NCBI GenBank assembly: GCA_034658635.1
Contig: JAYEFL010000018.1
Span: 1-21,115 of the forward strand
Source: JABHCC01 sp034658635
Lineage (GTDB): Bacteria; Bacteroidota; Bacteroidia; Bacteroidales; UBA12481
Reading direction: 5' to 3'
DNA: 21,115 nucleotides
Position numbers and translations under genes: made by a program. Positions 13,692 to 21,115 of this stretch are shown piece after piece. Below the pieces are notes generated by a model. It searched no databases and was not told the DNA's origin. It was given only the letters and a program-made list of their open reading frames with translations. The stretch's first letter is position 1. Every line of letters begins with the position of its first letter.

Positions 13692-14603
13692 TTATTGTGC
13701 AATTATATTACTTACAGCAGCAAGCATAATACTATTTAGCTTGGAATCTTCAGAATCAGCACGAGAGGTAAGCACGATTGGGGCTGAAGCGCCCAGAACC
13801 ACTGCTGCAATTTTTGAATCAGACAATAATGACAATGATTTGTATAAAATATTTCCAGATTCAATTTGCGGCATCAATAAAAGGTCTGCATCTCCGGCAA
13901 CAGAGGAAGAAATCCCCTTATGCATAGCACTTTCTTTGCTGATTGCAATATCGAGAGCTAATGGTCCGTCCACTAAACAATTCTCAATCTCTCCAGCATG
14001 AAAATATTTAACTATTTCAGCAGCCTCAATCGTTACAGGCATTGAGTCATATACTTTTTCAACAGCAGCAATCAAAGCCACCTTTGGGGTCATGATACCA
14101 AGAGATTCAATAAATTCAACAGCATTTCTGATAATCTCTATTTTTTCTTCCATTCCCGGAGCGATATTTATCGCTACATCGGTTATTCCCAATAATTTAT
14201 GGTATCTCGAAAGTTCAAATACAGATAAGTGAGACAGTAAAGTTCCTTTTCGAAGTCCCCACTCCTTATTCAACACTGCTTTAAGCAGCACAGACGTTGA
14301 AGAAGCACCTTTCATCAGGATTTGCGCTGTTCCATCATGAACAAGGCGAACTGCCTGCTCAACTGCCATTATTTGATCTGCTTCGTGAAGAATGTCAACT
14401 CCCTGCAATGTCAGTCCTTCTTTTTTAGCAAGATCTTTAATTATTGATTTATCACCAATCAGAATAGCTTGAATATACCCTTTATCAGAGGCTTTTAGAA
14501 CTGCTTTTAGCGCATAAATATCCTCACTTGCAGCAAGGGCGAGTTTTTTTTTCGACTTTTGCTGCAAAAGAAGGCTTTCAATATCAGAAAGTGTTCTAAT
14601 CAT
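13692..14603 (-). CDS. ptb: Phosphate butyryltransferase
   Basis: Phosphotransacylase exchanging CoA for phosphate on butyryl-CoA or related short or branched acyl-CoAs. The 303-residue length matches Ptb and is shorter than the Pta encoded in the same operon. Family features include the N-terminal LALAASEDIYALKAVLKA, QILMKGASSTSVLLKAVL (around 94-111), LSHLSVFELS and the C-terminal half with DGPLALDIAIS (about 214-224), GDADLLLMPQIESGNILYK (beginning near 237) and AAVVLGASAPIVLTSRAD (about 265-282). The start is ATG 14601-14603, 6 bp after ackA, and buk follows 9 bp later. Sometimes such proteins are annotated as bifunctional enoyl-CoA hydratase/phosphate acetyltransferase; no hydratase domain is present here. 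Confidence 0.93.
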   Translation of the reverse strand: MIRTLSDIESLLLQQKSKKKLALAASEDIYALKAVLKASDKGYIQAILIGDKSIIKDLAKKEGLTLQGVDILHEADQIMAVEQAVRLVHDGTAQILMKGASSTSVLLKAVLNKEWGLRKGTLLSHLSVFELSRYHKLLGITDVAINIAPGMEEKIEIIRNAVEFIESLGIMTPKVALIAAVEKVYDSMPVTIEAAEIVKYFHAGEIENCLVDGPLALDIAISKESAMHKGISSSVAGDADLLLMPQIESGNILYKSLSLLSDSKIAAVVLGASAPIVLTSRADSEDSKLNSIMLAAVSNIIAQ

Positions 14604-14609
14604 TAAGAA

Positions 14610-15824
14610 TTAATCTTTGATTCTCTCTTGAATAATCTCTTCAGTATCTTCAGCAATAACCAGTTCTTCGTTAGTTGGCACTACCATCACGGTTATTCTG
14701 GAATTATCTTTAGTCAAAATAATTTCTTTTCCTCTTGATCCTTTATTCTTTTCAGAATCAAAATCCACTCCCAGAAACTCGAGGTGCTTGCATATTTCTT
14801 CTCTTGATTCAGTACCATTCTCACCAATACCACCTGTAAATATCAGGGTATCCAGACCATTCATAGCAGCTGTGTATGCACCAATATACTTTGCAACTCT
14901 GTAGTGGTACATTTTTAGTCCTAAAATGGCTCGTTTATTTCCCTTTTTAAAGGCTTCATCCTCTATTTCGCGCATATCTGATGAAACCCCGGTTATTCCA
15001 AGCATACCACTATGCTTGTTAATCAAAAGATTAGCTGTTTGGAAATTCAATTCTTCTTTGTCCATCAGAAATGTTAGTGCACCAAGATCCAAATCGCCGG
15101 ATCGTGTTCCCATAATCAGACCTTCGATCGGGGTAAAACCCATAGAGGTATCAACAGAGATTCCATTTTGAATTGCTGCAACAGAGGCTCCATTACCCAG
15201 ATGGCAGGAAATAATTTTCTGTTCTGATAGAGGCTTATTCAGAATTTCAGAAGCTCTGTTGCTGACAAAGCGATGACTGGTTCCGTGGAATCCATATCTT
15301 CTGATTCCATATTTTTTGTATAAAGCATATGGTATTCCATACATATAAGCATGCTCTGGCATTGTCTGATGAAATGATGTATCAAAGACTGCAACTTGCT
15401 GAACTCCTGGGAGCAACAAGCTCATGGCATCTATTCCCTTAAGATTGGCCGGGTTATGCAAAGGTGCCAGCTCTATACATTTAGCTATTTCATTATGCAC
15501 CATATCATTGATAAATTCGCTGGCAGAAAAGATCTCACCACCGTGAACAACACGGTGACCAACTGCCTCAATTTCATCAAGGCTTGATATGCAACCGTGA
15601 TTCTGACTGGTTAAAACTCCTAAAACGTATTCAATACCAGATTGATGATCAAGAATTTCTCCCTCGAACCTGATTTTCTCTCCGTTTGCTTTGTTGTGCT
15701 TAATAAAGGAACCCTTTAGTCCGATTTTCTCTGCTACCCCTTTGGCAAGCACAGATTTATCTGTCATATTAAAGAGCTGATATTTAATTGAAGAGCTTCC
15801 GCAATTCAAAACAAGGATCTTCAT
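14610..15824 (-). CDS. ackA: Acetate kinase
   Basis: Interconverts acetyl phosphate plus ADP and acetate plus ATP in the cytosol. The 404-residue protein carries every catalytic residue at or near the numbering of the Methanosarcina thermophila enzyme: N7 in NCGSSSIKYQLF, R91 in GHRVVHGGE, D148 in FDTSFHQTMP, H180 in GFHGTSHR, R241 in MGTRSGDLD, and a glutamate E386 in TNEELVIAED. The nucleotide loops HLGNGAS (208-214) and FTGGIGENG (329-337) are intact. The start is ATG 15822-15824. It lies 12 bp after the 3-hydroxyacyl-CoA dehydrogenase gene and 6 bp before ptb. Note that pta and ackA are separated here by the dehydrogenase, whereas in most bacteria they are adjacent. Confidence 0.97.
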   Translation of the reverse strand: MKILVLNCGSSSIKYQLFNMTDKSVLAKGVAEKIGLKGSFIKHNKANGEKIRFEGEILDHQSGIEYVLGVLTSQNHGCISSLDEIEAVGHRVVHGGEIFSASEFINDMVHNEIAKCIELAPLHNPANLKGIDAMSLLLPGVQQVAVFDTSFHQTMPEHAYMYGIPYALYKKYGIRRYGFHGTSHRFVSNRASEILNKPLSEQKIISCHLGNGASVAAIQNGISVDTSMGFTPIEGLIMGTRSGDLDLGALTFLMDKEELNFQTANLLINKHSGMLGITGVSSDMREIEDEAFKKGNKRAILGLKMYHYRVAKYIGAYTAAMNGLDTLIFTGGIGENGTESREEICKHLEFLGVDFDSEKNKGSRGKEIILTKDNSRITVMVVPTNEELVIAEDTEEIIQERIKD

Positions 15825-15836
15825 AATTCTGCAGTT

Positions 15837-16796
15837 TTAATAGGTTTTGTCTACGATCTTTCTTCCGTCTTCATTGTACTCATAGAATCCTTTTCCTACT
15901 GAGCGTCCAACCTGTGACGCCCTAACCATTTTCTTAAGTAGTGGTGAAGCCTTGTATTTCATATCTCCGAACTCATTGTAGAGGTTGTCAAGCCATCTGA
16001 TAACTTTATCCAAACCAATCTTATCAGCTAACTCAAATGGACCTAAGGTAAAACCTAAACTAATTTTCAAAGCCAGATCTATATCTTCTTTTCTGCCAAC
16101 ACCTTCCATAAGGATATCACAGGCCTCATTTACAAGTGTTGCAAAAAGCCGAACTGATATTAACCCAGGAGATTCATCAACCGGAACCATTCTCAACCCG
16201 ATCATTGAAATGAATTTTTTTACATTGTCATATACCTCTTGAGAAGTGTTCAATCCCCGTACCACCTCAACCATATTTGCTCCCGGACTTGAAGTGCTGA
16301 AATGCAAACTTACACAACGGTCACCATAATTTAATTCTGAGGATAACTCCGTGATAACCACCGTAGTTGAATTTGTGGCAATAATTGTACCCGGACGAAC
16401 AAATGATTCAATTCTTTTAAATAGTTCTTTACGCTGACTGACCCTGTCTTCTCTGGTTTTCGATTTAATAGCTTCAATAACTATATCTACATCCTTAAGA
16501 TCACTACACTCTGTGGTTCCTTGGATTCGGGACATAATACTCCGTTTTTCTCCGGTAGTCATTCCCCAGTGGTTAATCATATCATCCAGATTCTTCTCAA
16601 TACCTTGAATAGCAACCTGAACCTTCTCTTCACTTAATTCAACAAAAATCACTTCAATTCCACTGGCTGCAACGATTCGACTAACTGTCTGTCCTACTGT
16701 TCCGCATCCCACCAGTCCAACTTTGGAAAATTGTGCTTTCGGTCGGTTCTTTTTACTTAAACCATAATTTTCTATGGCTTCAATTTTCTCTGACAT
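15837..16796 (-). CDS. 3-hydroxyacyl-CoA dehydrogenase-like protein (divergent 3-hydroxybutyryl-CoA dehydrogenase)
   Basis: A 319-residue protein with the two-domain layout of 3-hydroxybutyryl-CoA dehydrogenase. The Rossmann N-domain has VGLVGCGTVG (26-35) with acidic E53 after strand 2, favouring NAD+. The C-domain has LGFTLGPFELADKIGLD (247-263) and ends GRSVGKGFYEY. The catalytic His165 (SLHF) and Glu177 (MVEVV) are kept. The neighbouring sequence differs from the norm: the usual FFNPAP after the histidine is FSTSSPGAN, and the usual PGFxxNR reads PGLISVR, putting Val215 where a substrate-contacting Asn is expected. The predicted reaction is acetoacetyl-CoA to 3-hydroxybutyryl-CoA or a related conversion, but the substrate may differ. 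The start is ATG 16794-16796; a longer form beginning upstream would overlap pta and lacks support. It is embedded between pta and ackA with 12-13 bp gaps, so it is expressed with them. Confidence 0.85.
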   Translation of the reverse strand: MSEKIEAIENYGLSKKNRPKAQFSKVGLVGCGTVGQTVSRIVAASGIEVIFVELSEEKVQVAIQGIEKNLDDMINHWGMTTGEKRSIMSRIQGTTECSDLKDVDIVIEAIKSKTREDRVSQRKELFKRIESFVRPGTIIATNSTTVVITELSSELNYGDRCVSLHFSTSSPGANMVEVVRGLNTSQEVYDNVKKFISMIGLRMVPVDESPGLISVRLFATLVNEACDILMEGVGRKEDIDLALKISLGFTLGPFELADKIGLDKVIRWLDNLYNEFGDMKYKASPLLKKMVRASQVGRSVGKGFYEYNEDGRKIVDKTY

Positions 16797-16809
16797 TCTT
16801 TTATTTTTT

Positions 16810-17811
16810 TTATTTACCAGCAGCCTGGTTGGCTGTAATCGCAACAAGATTAACAATATCATTAACAGAACAGCCTCTTGACAAGTCGTTAATGGGTGCT
16901 GCCATTCCCTGAAGTACAGGTCCTACAGCTTCAGCCTTAGCCATTCTTTGAACTAGCTTATATGCTATGTTTCCTGATTCAAGAGTTGGAAAAACCAGAA
17001 CATTAGCTTTTCCGGCAATTTCACTATCAGGTGCTTTCTTTTTGCCAATAGATGCAACAATTGCCGCATCAGCCTGCAATTCACCGTCAAACTTAAATTC
17101 GGGGGCCATTTTCTGTGCAAGCTCTGTTGCAATCCTGACTTTATCAACCATTTCGTGTTTAGCACTGCCTTTTGTAGAAAAGCTTAATAATGCCACACGA
17201 GGTTCCATTTCTGCAATGGCTTTAGTTGTTTTTGCTGTCATTACAGCAATTTCTGCAAGCTCAGCCGCTGTAGGATTAGGATGAACAGCACAATCAGCAA
17301 AAACAATCATCCCATTATTACCAAAACTTGTATCAGGTAAGATCATAATGAAAGCACCAGACACCACAGAGATACCAGGTAAAGTTTTTACATATTGAAA
17401 AGCCGGCCTCAGCACGTCGCCTGTTGCATTTTCTGCACCGGCAACTTCTCCATCAGCATCTCCTGCTTTTATCATTAATGTTGACAAGTACAGAGGATTA
17501 TTCAATAGCAGAAGAGCCTGGTCTTTTGTCAAGCCCTTCTTCTTTCTGATTTCCACCATCAGATCAGCATAAGTATCAATCTTATCATAACTATCCGGAT
17601 CCACAATCTGAGCCTGATGTATATTTTTTAGTCCCATTTTGGTAGCCCGACTATTAATTTCATCTGCATTCCCAATCAGAATTATGCGGGCAATTTTTTC
17701 GTTTATTATAACATCAGCAGCCTCAAGAGTTCTTTCTTCAAGGCTTTCAGGCAGAACAATACGCTTATTGTGCTGCTTTGCATTGTTCCGTATTTTATCT
17801 AGTAAATCCAT
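16810..17811 (-). CDS. pta: Phosphate acetyltransferase
   Basis: Converts acetyl-CoA and phosphate to acetyl phosphate, the substrate of AckA. The 333-residue short form consists of the PTA_PTB catalytic domain only, without the N-terminal DRTGG/CobB-like region of E. coli Pta. Key blocks are IVLPESLEERTLEAADVI (18-35), the conserved GDADGEVAGAENATGDVLRP (117-136), FADCAVHPNPTAAELAEIA (171-189), LSFSTKGSA (near 208) and the C-terminal VGPVLQGMAAPINDLSRG followed by SVNDIVNLVAITANQA, which carries the active-site Ser/Arg pair. The ATG at 17809-17811 is preferred over a TTG three codons upstream. It is the first gene of the pta-hbd-ackA-ptb-buk operon, with a -7 promoter element about 37 bp upstream. 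Confidence 0.96.
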   Translation of the reverse strand: MDLLDKIRNNAKQHNKRIVLPESLEERTLEAADVIINEKIARIILIGNADEINSRATKMGLKNIHQAQIVDPDSYDKIDTYADLMVEIRKKKGLTKDQALLLLNNPLYLSTLMIKAGDADGEVAGAENATGDVLRPAFQYVKTLPGISVVSGAFIMILPDTSFGNNGMIVFADCAVHPNPTAAELAEIAVMTAKTTKAIAEMEPRVALLSFSTKGSAKHEMVDKVRIATELAQKMAPEFKFDGELQADAAIVASIGKKKAPDSEIAGKANVLVFPTLESGNIAYKLVQRMAKAEAVGPVLQGMAAPINDLSRGCSVNDIVNLVAITANQAAGK

Positions 17812-17839
17812 GAATATCAATAAATTAGAAAAATGATTC

Positions 17840-17847
17840 TACCTTTG
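17840..17847 (+). promoter_or_regulatory. Candidate plus-strand -7 element toward acn
   Basis: TACCTTTG matches TAnnTTTG and abuts the pta element head to head, forming TACCTTTG/CAAAGATA. It would give aconitase a leader of about 95 nt. No TTG -33 box is seen at the usual spacing, so this could instead be the second half of a dyad for a regulator. Confidence 0.3.
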
Positions 17848-17855
17848 CAAAGATA
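17848..17855 (-). promoter_or_regulatory. Candidate -7 promoter element of the pta operon
   Basis: The minus-strand sequence TATCTTTG matches TAnnTTTG exactly, 37 bp before the pta ATG. A TTG lies about 24 bp further upstream, slightly far for a -33 box. The same TATCTTTG octamer is the candidate eno element. Confidence 0.5.
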
Positions 17856-17946
17856 GCTAAAAAAAGACTTGCTCGATTGCAAATAGTTTATGATTTTTGT
17901 CAGATATTAGAAGGAGTAGAGAAAATTTGACAAAACACTAAATATC

Positions 17947-20211
17947 ATGATTTTTGACATCGAAATGATTAAGCAAGCTTATGCTAAAATGCCTGCTAAG
18001 ATTAATGAAGCAAGATTACTAACAGGAAAGGCCCTAAGCCTTACAGAGAAGATTTTATATTCTCACCTTTTTTCTGAGTTTCCTCATAATCCTTATACCC
18101 GCGGAGGATCTTATGTGGAATTCAGTCCAGACCGTGTGGCTATGCAAGATGCCACGGCCCAGATGGCGCTTCTTCAATTTATGCAAACTGGCAAGAAGAA
18201 AGCTGCTGTTCCGAGCACTGTACACTGTGATCATCTTATTCAGGCCAAAACCGGTGCAACAGAAGATTTGAAAACAGCTTTAACAAATAATGAAGAAGTA
18301 TATGATTTTCTTGCCTCCGTTTCTAATAAGTACGGTATTGGTTTTTGGAAACCTGGCGCAGGTATTATACATCAGGTAATTATTGAAAATTATGCATTTC
18401 CCGGAGGAATGATGATTGGAACTGACTCACATACTGTAAATGCAGGTGGACTGGGAATGGTAGCTATAGGTGTTGGAGGAGCTGACGCGGTAGATGTAAT
18501 GACAGGAATGTCATGGGAATTGAAGTTTCCTAAACTAATTGGCATTAAACTTACCGGTAAATTATCTGGCTGGGCTTCTGCAAAGGATGTCATTCTTAAA
18601 GTTGCCGGAGTTCTTACAACTAAGGGCGGCACAGGCTTTATCGTTGAGTATTTCGGAGAAGGAGCTGAGTCAATATCTGCATCCGGGAAAGGGACTATTT
18701 GTAATATGGGTGCTGAGATTGGTGCCACAACTTCATTATTTGGTTTTGATGATAAGATGGCTGAATACCTCAAACAGACTGGTCGCAGTGATGTAGCTAG
18801 TCTTGCGAATGAGATTAAAGCTGATCTGACAGGTGATCCTGAAGTTTACCAGAATCCTGAAAAGTATTTCGATCAGGTTGTTGAAATTAATTTAAGTGAA
18901 TTAGAGCCACATATCAATGGTCCTTTCACTCCTGATAAAGCCTGGCCAATATCAGAGTTTGCCAAGGCAGTTAAAGAGAACGGGTATCCAGATAAGCTGG
19001 AGGTTGGTTTGATTGGTTCTTGTACAAATTCATCTTATGAAGATATCAGTCGTGCAGCTTCAGTGGCACGCCAGGCCGCAGAAAAAAAATTAATAACAGG
19101 ATCAGAGTTTACTATTACACCTGGATCAGAGCAAGTCAGATTTACTGTGCAAAGAGATGGCTTTCTTGATACTTTTGAGCAGATTGGAGGAGTTGTTCTC
19201 GCAAATGCATGTGGACCATGTATTGGGCAGTGGGCCAGGCATGGCGCTGACAAGAAGGAGAAAAACAGCATAATCACTTCCTTTAACCGAAACTTTGCAA
19301 AAAGAAATGATGGCAACCCAAATACCCATTCTTTTGTAGCCTCTCCGGAAATAGTTACAGCCTTATCAATAGCCGGAAGACTGAGTTTTAATCCTCTTTC
19401 AGATACTCTGCTTAATGAAGATGGAATAGAAGTTCGACTGGATCCACCTCAGGGACTAGAACTACCAATTAGGGGATTTGATGTCGAGGATAATGGATTT
19501 CAGGCTCCTGCTGCAGATGGATCCTCTGTTGAAGTCAAGGTGTCTCCGGATTCAGGCAGATTACAATTATTAAGTCCTTTTGCTGAGTGGGATGGACAAG
19601 ACATTCTGGATCTCAGAGTTTTAATTAAAGCTCTTGGCAAATGTACAACTGATCATATTTCTATGGCTGGACCATGGCTCAGATTCAGGGGACATCTGGA
19701 TAATATCTCTAACAATCTTTTGATTGGCGCCACAAATGCTTTCAATAATGAAATAAACAAGGTGTTAAACAAAACTAGTGGCGAATACCAAGCCGTTCCG
19801 GATGCCGCCAGGGCTTATAAAGCTGAAGGAATAAGTACTATAGTTATTGGTGATGAAAATTATGGTGAAGGATCTTCCAGAGAACATGCAGCAATGGAAC
19901 CTCGTCACTTGGGAGTACGGGTAGTGCTTGTTAAGTCATTTGCCAGAATACATGAAACCAATCTCAAGAAACAGGGAATGCTGGCTTTAACCTTTGCAAA
20001 TAAAGAAGATTATAATAAGATCAGAGAAGATGATCATATTGATGTGATCGGCCTGCAAAAGTTCTCTCCGGGGATTCAATTGACTATCAGACTAAAGCAC
20101 TCAGATGGTCAGGCAGAGGAAATTCGGGTTGATCACACTTATAATGAGAATCAGATTGGCTGGTTCAAATCTGGCTCTGCTTTAAATATGATTAAGTCTC
20201 AAACCACATAA
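17947..20211 (+). CDS. acn: Aconitate hydratase, mitochondrial type
   Basis: Isomerises citrate to isocitrate using a [4Fe-4S] cluster. The 754 residues, with domain order aconitase core (about 1-500) then swivel domain (about 550-745), match the mitochondrial-type subfamily and not the longer AcnA or the rearranged AcnB. The cluster cysteines are C359 in GSCTNSSYEDISRA, and C422 and C425 in ANACGPCIGQW. Other signatures are VHCDHLIQA (92-100), IGTDSHTVNAGGLG (157-170) and, in the swivel domain, GDENYGEGSSREHAAMEPRH (about 634-653). The start is ATG 17947-17949; a Met at codon 7 is possible but would remove residues usually present. It is followed after 59 bp by isocitrate dehydrogenase on the same strand, the next TCA-cycle step, so cotranscription is likely. 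It is divergent from the pta operon. Confidence 0.97.
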   Translation: MIFDIEMIKQAYAKMPAKINEARLLTGKALSLTEKILYSHLFSEFPHNPYTRGGSYVEFSPDRVAMQDATAQMALLQFMQTGKKKAAVPSTVHCDHLIQAKTGATEDLKTALTNNEEVYDFLASVSNKYGIGFWKPGAGIIHQVIIENYAFPGGMMIGTDSHTVNAGGLGMVAIGVGGADAVDVMTGMSWELKFPKLIGIKLTGKLSGWASAKDVILKVAGVLTTKGGTGFIVEYFGEGAESISASGKGTICNMGAEIGATTSLFGFDDKMAEYLKQTGRSDVASLANEIKADLTGDPEVYQNPEKYFDQVVEINLSELEPHINGPFTPDKAWPISEFAKAVKENGYPDKLEVGLIGSCTNSSYEDISRAASVARQAAEKKLITGSEFTITPGSEQVRFTVQRDGFLDTFEQIGGVVLANACGPCIGQWARHGADKKEKNSIITSFNRNFAKRNDGNPNTHSFVASPEIVTALSIAGRLSFNPLSDTLLNEDGIEVRLDPPQGLELPIRGFDVEDNGFQAPAADGSSVEVKVSPDSGRLQLLSPFAEWDGQDILDLRVLIKALGKCTTDHISMAGPWLRFRGHLDNISNNLLIGATNAFNNEINKVLNKTSGEYQAVPDAARAYKAEGISTIVIGDENYGEGSSREHAAMEPRHLGVRVVLVKSFARIHETNLKKQGMLALTFANKEDYNKIREDDHIDVIGLQKFSPGIQLTIRLKHSDGQAEEIRVDHTYNENQIGWFKSGSALNMIKSQTT

Positions 20212-20270
20212 TAATATATGTACGTATCTAAATATTTTGTTAATTTTACAAGACTAGCCAAAACAAAAGA

Positions 20271-21115
20271 ATGAGCAAAATTAAAGTACTGAATCCCGTC
20301 GTTGAAATGGACGGAGATGAAATGACCAGAATAATCTGGCAAATGATTAAGGATCGATTAATCCTTCCTTATGTAGATATTGAAATCGAATATTTTGACC
20401 TGGGAATTGAGCATCGTGATGCTACAGATGACCAGGTAACCATTGATGCAGCAGAGGCCATAAAGCGCCTGGGTGTTGGTATTAAATGTGCAACCATCAC
20501 TCCCGACGAAGCTCGGGTTGAAGAATTTGGTCTCAAAAAAATGTGGAGATCGCCAAACGGCACAATTCGTAATATTTTGGACGGAACTGTTTTTCGAGAG
20601 CCAATATTATTATCAAATGTACCCAGATTGGTGCCGGGGTGGGAAAAGCCTATTTGCATTGGCCGACATGCTTTTGGAGATCAATACAAGGCCACTGACT
20701 TCACTGTTAAGGGAAAAGGAAAACTAACTATCGCTTTTGAAAGTGAGGATGGAGAGAATCAAAGCTATGAGGTATATAACTTTGAAGGTGACGGTGTAGC
20801 TCTTGCAATGTACAATACCGATAAATCTATTATTGGTTTTGCACATAGCTGTTTTAATATGGCCTTAACAAAAAAATGGCCCCTGTACTTATCTACTAAA
20901 AACACCATCCTTAAGCAGTATGATGGTAGGTTTAAGGATATTTTCCAGGAAGTATTCGAGAATCATTACAAGGAGTCCTTTGAGAAACAAGGTATTACCT
21001 ACGAACATCGCCTGATTGATGACATGGTTGCTGCTGCGATGAAATGGGAAGGTGGATATGTTTGGGCTTGTAAGAACTATGATGGAGATGTACAATCTGA
21101 CACTGTGGCTCAGGG
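20271..21115 (+). CDS. icd: NADP-dependent isocitrate dehydrogenase, eukaryotic type (3' end outside window)
   Basis: Oxidatively decarboxylates isocitrate to 2-oxoglutarate, reducing NADP+. Only the first 281 codons are in the window, and the frame is open to the last base with no stop. The sequence matches the homodimeric eukaryote-like subfamily of about 400-410 residues and not E. coli Icd: MDGDEMTRIIW (13-23), CATITPDEARV (73-83), substrate loop RSPNGTIRNILDGTVFREP (93-111) with S94, N96, R100 and R109, IGRHAFGDQYKATDF (130-144) with R132 and Y139, KNTILKQYDGRFKDIF (210-225) with the catalytic-lysine region, and IDDMVAAAMKWEGGYVWACK (249-268). The first metal-ligand aspartates appear in NYDGDVQSD at the window edge. 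The start is ATG 20271-20273. It lies 59 bp after acn, forming a TCA-cycle pair. Confidence 0.96.
   Translation, partial: MSKIKVLNPVVEMDGDEMTRIIWQMIKDRLILPYVDIEIEYFDLGIEHRDATDDQVTIDAAEAIKRLGVGIKCATITPDEARVEEFGLKKMWRSPNGTIRNILDGTVFREPILLSNVPRLVPGWEKPICIGRHAFGDQYKATDFTVKGKGKLTIAFESEDGENQSYEVYNFEGDGVALAMYNTDKSIIGFAHSCFNMALTKKWPLYLSTKNTILKQYDGRFKDIFQEVFENHYKESFEKQGITYEHRLIDDMVAAAMKWEGGYVWACKNYDGDVQSDTVAQ

Noticed and set aside
15538..15556. Inverted repeat CACCGTG-aacaa-CACGGTG
   Set aside because: It falls inside ackA over the conserved GHRVVHGGE codons, so coding constraint explains it.
16797..16862. Longer N-terminus for the 3-hydroxyacyl-CoA dehydrogenase
   Set aside because: It would overlap the pta 3' end by over 50 bp, and the added residues are the out-of-frame reading of pta; the ATG at 16796 leaves a 13-bp gap like the other operon junctions.
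18390..18773. A 127-codon minus-strand ORF opposite aconitase
   Set aside because: Antisense shadow of a conserved gene; the Pro/Ser-rich translation has no recognisable domain.
1..21115. CRISPR arrays, insertion sequences, transposases or rRNA genes
   Set aside because: No regularly spaced direct repeats, transposase motifs or rRNA-like sequence were seen on either strand.

Overview
The window looks like chromosomal DNA of a Bacteroidota member, probably a Bacteroidales/Marinilabiliales-like marine or sediment lineage. The evidence is an AT-rich sequence, a secreted protein with a type IX secretion (Por) sorting domain, candidate promoters with the Bacteroidota -7 element TAnnTTTG instead of sigma70 boxes, few Shine-Dalgarno sites, and a mitochondrial-type aconitase next to a eukaryotic-type NADP isocitrate dehydrogenase. 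The lineage is inferred from these traits and no database search was run.

Region 1 (1-4.4 kb, all minus strand): enolase with its own promoter and a palindrome in its leader. Next comes a tight three-gene unit, transcribed right to left: a four-repeat protein of unknown function, a T9SS-exported NodB-like (CE4) deacetylase whose TTG start overlaps the preceding stop codon, and a PduO-type cobalamin adenosyltransferase. Region 2 (4.4-8.9 kb): an Lrp/AsnC regulator on the plus strand, divergent from the repeat protein and tail-to-tail with a class-C beta-lactamase-like serine hydrolase. Then follow a C69 dipeptidase with an AT-rich terminator hairpin and a small secreted coiled-coil protein. 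Region 3 (8.9-11.2 kb): pyrD, with a cysteine where class 2 enzymes use serine, then an XRE-type regulator, then about 850 bp with no convincing gene. That gap holds three inverted repeats, six copies of a TTACAnnTGTAA-like dyad and a tRNA T-arm fragment.

Region 4 (11.2-17.8 kb, minus strand): a glutamate/aspartate-type cation symporter downstream of a five-gene acyl-phosphate fermentation operon, pta - 3-hydroxyacyl-CoA dehydrogenase - ackA - ptb - buk, with gaps of only 6-13 bp. Pta/AckA turn acetyl-CoA into acetate with ATP formation. Ptb/Buk do the same for butyryl-CoA or branched-chain acyl-CoAs. Region 5 (17.9-21.1 kb, plus strand, divergent from the operon): aconitase followed by isocitrate dehydrogenase, which is cut by the window end. 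Carbon metabolism therefore splits at the 17.8-17.9 kb intergenic region, with acyl-CoA overflow to acids on one side and oxidative TCA steps on the other.

Most genes are ordinary core metabolism. The least explained parts are the four-repeat protein, the dyad-rich gap beside the XRE regulator, and the divergent 3-hydroxyacyl-CoA dehydrogenase.
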